A DNA stretch of 43,105 nucleotides from an uncultured Clostridia bacterium (GTDB taxonomy: Bacteria > Bacillota > Clostridia > Christensenellales > Borkfalkiaceae). Of this stretch, positions 39,797 to 43,105 are shown piece by piece (position 1 is the first letter of the stretch; the number at the start of each line of letters is the position of its first letter). Location of the stretch: contig CALVHL010000015.1 of the NCBI GenBank assembly GCA_944327625.1, forward strand, positions 1 to 43,105. The letters are read 5' to 3'. The notes beneath the pieces are model-generated. The model did no database searches. It was not told the DNA's origin and was given only the letters and a program-made list of their open reading frames with translations. Position numbers and translations under genes: made by a program.

Positions 39797-41717
39797 GCTT
39801 GCATTCCGCAACGTCAGACGGCAGTTTTCAAGCTATGCCATATACTTCATCACTGTAATGCTGACCATTACGATGATATTTTCGGTAAACAACATAATTC
39901 AGAGCGATATTATGTCCTCGATGCTCGTCAACTATTACAGCGGAACAAAGGCTATTCTAATCGGTATAACGGGCTTTCTTGCGCTGATTATGGCGTTCGT
40001 TCTGGGCTATGCGACCAACTTCCTTCTTAAAAAGCGCAAAAAGGAGTTCGCGCTCTATCTCGTAATGGGTATGACCCGCAAAAATATAATCGGCATTTTT
40101 ATGCTCGAAACGGCGATAACCTTTGGTCTTGCGCTCGGTGCGGGGTTATTATTGGGGCTGGTGTTCTATCAGGCGCTTATGGGCATATTCATAAGCTATA
40201 TAGAGCTCGATTATACCCTGACTGGCTATTCTCCCGTGGCGTTCCTGTATACAATCGTCACCGTCTGCGCCGTGTTTCTGCTATCGTCGGCGGCTTCGGC
40301 GGGCTATCTTAAATTTGAAAAGATTTCAAAACTTCTCAACGCCGATAAAATTGCAGAAAAATCGGTCAGATTTCCCGTATTATGGGTAATAATCGCCTTT
40401 GCCGGCATACTCGGCACGGCTTTATTTATCGACCGCTTTTTAGCCTGGCTGGATACGGCCTTTTTTCAGACGTTTTTATTGGGCGGAATACTCGTCGTCA
40501 TGATTTTACTGAGCGTGGCTCTCGGTTCTATGGGGCTATGCAAGGGAATAACCTGGCTTATCGTCAAAGCAAAAAGCGGCAGGGCAAAGGGAACGGGTAT
40601 GTTCACCGCCCGTCAGCTTTCGGGCAGCGCCACTTCAAATTCTGTCATGGTCGCATTGCTCTCCGTCTTGATGTCGCTTGTAATAGTCGGGCCTAACGTC
40701 TTTTTTTCTGTCAGCAGCATATACACCGAGCGTGTAGAAGAATGGTATATCTATGACATTCATGGCAGTATTAGCATATTACGCTACGGTGAAGACGTTA
40801 CCGTCGACCAGGTTGAAAAGATAGAAGAGCAACTCGTGGCGGAATATACAGAAAAGATTGAAAAGTATGTCGGCATTGAAAATTATGCGGTTTTTAACAT
40901 CTATTGGGAGCGCGTTGAAAATGATTGGGGAGGTTCGCACAATACGCTGATAAAGTACAGCGATTTTCAGAATATCTGTAAGGTATTGAATTACGATCTC
41001 CCCGAAGAATTAGGGCAGAGTTTCGATTGTCGATGTTCAGACAGCGTTAAAGATCCTTTCGAGTGGAAGTACGGCATTTTGCGTTGTCCCAACCGAATAC
41101 TTCTGAATTATGAGAAAGAATTTAAAGTGGTGCCGGACGCAGAGACGGATGGCATTGTGCCGACTTACGGCGTATTGGCAGTGGGCGTAGAGGACGTGAA
41201 ATATGACGTGCGGGCGCTTGAAGCCGAGTTAAACCCTGTCGACAGTTACGGCAACAAAGAATATAATTTTAAAATAAAGGAATATGAAAGACTTGACGAA
41301 CTCGGAGGCGGAGGACTCTTCCTGTTAGGCGATCTGTATGCCTCGGCGGTATTTCTTCTGTTGACGCTCGGCATTTTGTCGCTGAAAATGCTGTCGATGG
41401 TTTCGGAGGATAAGCCGAAATACAGAATTATGTGGAAACTTGGCGCTAAGCGCTCGCAACTTTTCCGCTCTATGCTCGTACAGCTTTTGTTTTTCTGCTG
41501 TCTGCCGTTCCTTATCCCCGTGTTCATTAACTTTCCGCTCGTATCGGTAATCGACAAGATTTACAGCGGAAACGGCTATGAAATGCCGCTTTTAGAGATA
41601 ATCGGTCAGCTTGCCGGCTTCACATCGGTCGTCCTCGGGGTATGTATATTGTATCTCGTCGCCGCAAGCATTGTGGCATGGCAGGATATAAGGCGTTCCC
41701 TCAGGGAGAGCGATTAG
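39786..41717 (+). CDS. BceB-type ABC transporter permease
   Basis: This 643-residue protein has the BceB layout of ten membrane helices. Seven lie before residue about 310 (first at 15-37) and three after about 515. A large extracytoplasmic domain of about 200 residues, between helices 7 and 8, determines peptide specificity in known systems. FtsX-like segments flank both halves. The ATG at 39786 has GGGGGTGA 5 nt upstream. The part encoding the extracytoplasmic domain (about 40725-41320) is visibly more AT-rich in third codon positions than the membrane parts, suggesting domain exchange. The inducing peptide cannot be predicted. Confidence 0.92.
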   Translation: MFYKLAFRNVRRQFSSYAIYFITVMLTITMIFSVNNIIQSDIMSSMLVNYYSGTKAILIGITGFLALIMAFVLGYATNFLLKKRKKEFALYLVMGMTRKNIIGIFMLETAITFGLALGAGLLLGLVFYQALMGIFISYIELDYTLTGYSPVAFLYTIVTVCAVFLLSSAASAGYLKFEKISKLLNADKIAEKSVRFPVLWVIIAFAGILGTALFIDRFLAWLDTAFFQTFLLGGILVVMILLSVALGSMGLCKGITWLIVKAKSGRAKGTGMFTARQLSGSATSNSVMVALLSVLMSLVIVGPNVFFSVSSIYTERVEEWYIYDIHGSISILRYGEDVTVDQVEKIEEQLVAEYTEKIEKYVGIENYAVFNIYWERVENDWGGSHNTLIKYSDFQNICKVLNYDLPEELGQSFDCRCSDSVKDPFEWKYGILRCPNRILLNYEKEFKVVPDAETDGIVPTYGVLAVGVEDVKYDVRALEAELNPVDSYGNKEYNFKIKEYERLDELGGGGLFLLGDLYASAVFLLLTLGILSLKMLSMVSEDKPKYRIMWKLGAKRSQLFRSMLVQLLFFCCLPFLIPVFINFPLVSVIDKIYSGNGYEMPLLEIIGQLAGFTSVVLGVCILYLVAASIVAWQDIRRSLRESD

Positions 41718-41756
41718 TCTGAATTTTTGCATACACAATTATATCCTTGATGAACG

Positions 41757-41787
41757 ATGAGCGGGCGACCTTATGTCGCCCGCTCAT
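41757..41787. terminator. Hairpin between the permease and DUF4268 genes
   Basis: ATGAGCGGGCGAC-N5-GTCGCCCGCTCAT is a 13-bp perfect stem between convergent genes. No U-tract follows on either strand, so intrinsic termination may be weak. Confidence 0.6.
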
Positions 41788-41792
41788 TGCCG

Positions 41793-42239
41793 TCAGAAAT
41801 CGAAAAAGTATTGTTTGCCGTATTGCTCGGCTATATTTATAAATTCGGTTATATAGGGAAGCGCTTCTTCGATGAGTTCTCTGTTTGTCTTATCGTCGAT
41901 GTTGATTTTTTTAATTACTCGCAGGGTATCAGGGTTTTTAATGCCGTGCATCCACAGCGGTTCAAAGGAAAGTTGTCTCAAAATTATTTCTTTATTAACA
42001 GAAATTATTCTGCCGACGTCGCTGTTTTTGTCAATAATATAAAGTCCAACCCGCAGATAGTTATCTTTTCTTATAAGGCTTATATCTATGCAGTAATTTG
42101 CTAATATTTTATTGCGGTTGACGCAAGCCCAATGTGTCTGTTCGCCGCTCTTTTCGTGAATGATTTTAAAAGGTTCGCCTTTTTCGGCTAAAATGCGATC
42201 AAATGAGTCCCAAAAAATTTTTAAATCAATATTTGTCAT
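41793..42239 (-). CDS. DUF4268-like protein
   Basis: This 148-residue soluble protein resembles the DUF4268 domain, often found alone or with restriction-like neighbours. It has FWDSFDRILAEKG near the N-terminus, then YLRVGLYIIDKNSD, LSFEPLWMHGIKN and a C-terminal helix. No catalytic motif is obvious. The gene is clearly more AT-rich than the bulk of the window. AAGGAGA lies upstream, and the GNAT gene is 28 nt upstream on the same strand. AT bias and closeness to a recombinase suggest acquired DNA. The family call is moderate. Confidence 0.7.
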   Translation of the reverse strand: MTNIDLKIFWDSFDRILAEKGEPFKIIHEKSGEQTHWACVNRNKILANYCIDISLIRKDNYLRVGLYIIDKNSDVGRIISVNKEIILRQLSFEPLWMHGIKNPDTLRVIKKINIDDKTNRELIEEALPYITEFINIAEQYGKQYFFDF

Positions 42240-42267
42240 TTCCAGATAATCTCCTTGTCATAATGCT

Positions 42268-42777
42268 CTATTTTTTAATCACAAAACGGTAGTGGGGCAT
42301 ATCTTTTCCGCGGTAATGCTTTATATCCGCGTCATTGAAGCGCATTCCGTTTCTCTTTGCGACGTTCTGCGAGGGGATATTCGTATCCCTTACGATCGAG
42401 CAGACTTCGTCGGCGCGCAATACCCCGAAGGCATATTCCTTGCAGGCCTGCGCCGCTTCCGTGGCATATCCGTTATGCCAATAGTATTTGTTGAAAAGGT
42501 AGCCTATTTCAAGTACTTCTTCGCCTTTCCACGGCTGTAACGTAAGCCCGCATTGACCTATAAGCTCGCCCGTCTCTTTAAGAATTACCGCCCACAGCCC
42601 GAAACCACATTTCCGATAGCGTTCCAGCTGTTTTTCTAACCATTCTTCGACCATTTCGTCGCTGAATGCGCCCTCGTAAGCGTACATTGCGCCGTCGTCT
42701 TTCAATATCTTGCAGAGAGCGTCATAATCTGACCTTTCAAGTTCTCTCATATAAAGTCGTTCGGTCTGCGGCGGCAT
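42268..42777 (-). CDS. GNAT-family N-acetyltransferase (RimJ/RimL-like)
   Basis: This 169-residue protein of the Acetyltransf_3 type has ERLYMRELERSDYDAL at the start, GLWAVILKETGELIGQCGL (beta-4) and the acetyl-CoA-binding segment YYWHNGYATEAAQA, followed by IPSQNVAKRNGMRF. Such enzymes acetylate protein N-termini, antibiotics or small amines; the substrate is unknown. AGGAGG lies 5 nt before the ATG, and a promoter is at 42806-42834. It probably shares its transcript with the DUF4268 gene. Confidence 0.9.
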   Translation of the reverse strand: MPPQTERLYMRELERSDYDALCKILKDDGAMYAYEGAFSDEMVEEWLEKQLERYRKCGFGLWAVILKETGELIGQCGLTLQPWKGEEVLEIGYLFNKYYWHNGYATEAAQACKEYAFGVLRADEVCSIVRDTNIPSQNVAKRNGMRFNDADIKHYRGKDMPHYRFVIKK

Positions 42778-42805
42778 ATTTCCTCCTGAATGTTTGAGTA
42801 TATTA

Positions 42806-42834
42806 ATTATATCACACGGCGCAATTTAAATCAA
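42806..42834 (-). promoter_or_regulatory. Promoter of the GNAT-DUF4268 unit
   Basis: On the minus strand, TTGATT (42829-42834), 17 bp, TATAAT (42806-42811), about 29 bp from the GNAT start codon. Confidence 0.75.
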
Positions 42835-42889
42835 TGCCGACTTTAAAATTGTAATAGTATTAAGGACAGGACGCCCGACGGCGTAAAAA

Positions 42890-42911
42890 TTGGGGGTACT
42901 TTGGGGGTACA
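42890..42911. repeat. Tandem 11-bp repeat beside the recombinase
   Basis: TTGGGGGTACT is followed directly by TTGGGGGTACA (42890-42900 and 42901-42911). It lies just beyond the recombinase terminator and before the chromosomal GNAT promoter, where an element end or attachment site would be expected. Confidence 0.65.
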
Positions 42912-42925
42912 GAAAAATGAGTAAC

Positions 42926-42982
42926 AAAAAAAGTGCCGCATTCTGACTGAAAATCATTAAAAAATCAATCAAAATCGGCACT
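42926..42982 (-). terminator. Strong terminator of the serine recombinase gene
   Basis: On the minus strand, AGTGCCG plus ATTTTGATTGA pairs with TCAGTCAGAAT plus CGGCACT (18 bp, two G-U wobbles, one bulged G; loop of 14 nt), followed by seven T residues. It starts 3 bp after the recombinase stop codon. Confidence 0.85.
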
Positions 42983-42985
42983 AAT

Positions 42986-43105
42986 CTATGGCGCAGTGAC
43001 CGAATTAAAATCCGAACCTTGAAGCTCATCAAGGGTAATGGTTTTCGTATCGTTTTTGTAGTTCAGAATGAGTTTTGCGTGGTCGTCGTAGAGGTAAATG
43101 GCATT
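42986..43105 (-). CDS. Serine recombinase, C-terminal end only (partial)
   Basis: The reading frame entering from the right edge encodes 39 residues and then TAG at 42986. The peptide reads AIYLYDDHAKLILNYKN, then TKTITLDELQGSD and ends in TAP. This matches the C-terminal tail of large resolvase-type recombinases of Firmicute integrative elements (pattern VYDDxIxLxFNYKxGTKTIxL...GSD). These enzymes integrate and excise mobile elements through a serine nucleophile, which would lie outside the window. The frame is open to the boundary, so the gene is cut by the window and need not be broken. Confidence 0.75.
   Translation of the reverse strand, partial: NAIYLYDDHAKLILNYKNDTKTITLDELQGSDFNSVTAP

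Noticed and set aside
42826-43032. A 68-aa minus-strand ORF spanning the recombinase terminator and the repeats
   Set aside because: It runs through a strong terminator and a promoter in another frame from the recombinase tail and has no family features.

Overview
The window looks like a chromosomal segment of an anaerobic, fermentative Firmicute of the Clostridia type; a Christensenellales-like lineage is my guess. The grounds are gene content: McsA-McsB-ClpC, the sporulation-type membrane protein YlbJ, TmcAL, Pta-AckA, bifurcating NfnAB, DUF4364, an archaeal-type AspRS with GatCAB, and a bacterial type-A RNase P RNA. It is mostly housekeeping, compactly arranged, with many 1-20 nt overlaps. 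Promoters of the form TTGxxx/TTTACx-N17-TATAAT/TAAAAT can be read at many transcription-unit starts. No tRNA, rRNA or CRISPR array was seen.

Layout. 1-321: non-coding, with five copies of a 10-bp motif and a terminator. 322-2051 (-): the uncharacterised GGGtGRT protein and its NifU-like partner. 2377-6483 (+): mcsA-mcsB-clpC protein quality control, without ctsR. 6549-7280 (-): a degenerate biotin-ligase-like protein. 7421-11579 (+): alr, 5-FTHF cyclo-ligase, a membrane protein, rsmD, coaD and DAHP synthase, all tightly packed; then pheA. 12509-13492 (-): ylbJ. 13527-18893 (+): patatin-like protein, rarA, gatCAB. 18960-22176 (-): aspS and pyk, with a plus-strand structured RNA (6S-like candidate) between them. 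22288-22650 (+): rnpB. 22704-23804 (-): tmcAL. 23928-26838 (+): pta-ackA, DUF177, rpmF. 26960-29923 (+): a 79-aa protein, nfnAB and an unknown gene. 30032-30815 (-): a TSCPD protein and DUF4364. 30963-32259 (+): an unknown gene and a NUDIX hydrolase. 32282-32503 (-): a Cys-rich miniprotein. 32791-35553 (+): ECF S component, coaX, hom. 35596-36480 (+): a RimK-like ATP-grasp enzyme. 36560-37066 (-): a membrane protein. 37353-41717 (+): a BceRS-BceAB-type antimicrobial-peptide sensing and resistance module. 41793-42777 (-): DUF4268 and a GNAT acetyltransferase. 42986-43105 (-): the C-terminus of a serine recombinase, which marks the edge of a mobile element running off the right end.

How the parts connect. 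AspRS carries His where discriminating archaeal enzymes have Trp in the anticodon-binding region; with GatCAB this points to Asn-tRNA made by transamidation. Pta-AckA, pyruvate kinase and NfnAB fit fermentative acetate production with ferredoxin/NAD(P) balancing. The ECF S component next to CoaX, together with CoaD, suggests pantothenate salvage into CoA. The DAHP synthase and PheA genes feed phenylalanine synthesis.

The least explained items are the structured RNA at 20444-20681, the ECF leader at 32673-32780, the 10/11-bp repeats near both ends of the window, the GGGtGRT/NifU-like pair, the response regulator whose receiver appears to lack helix alpha-2, and the degenerate BirA-like protein.
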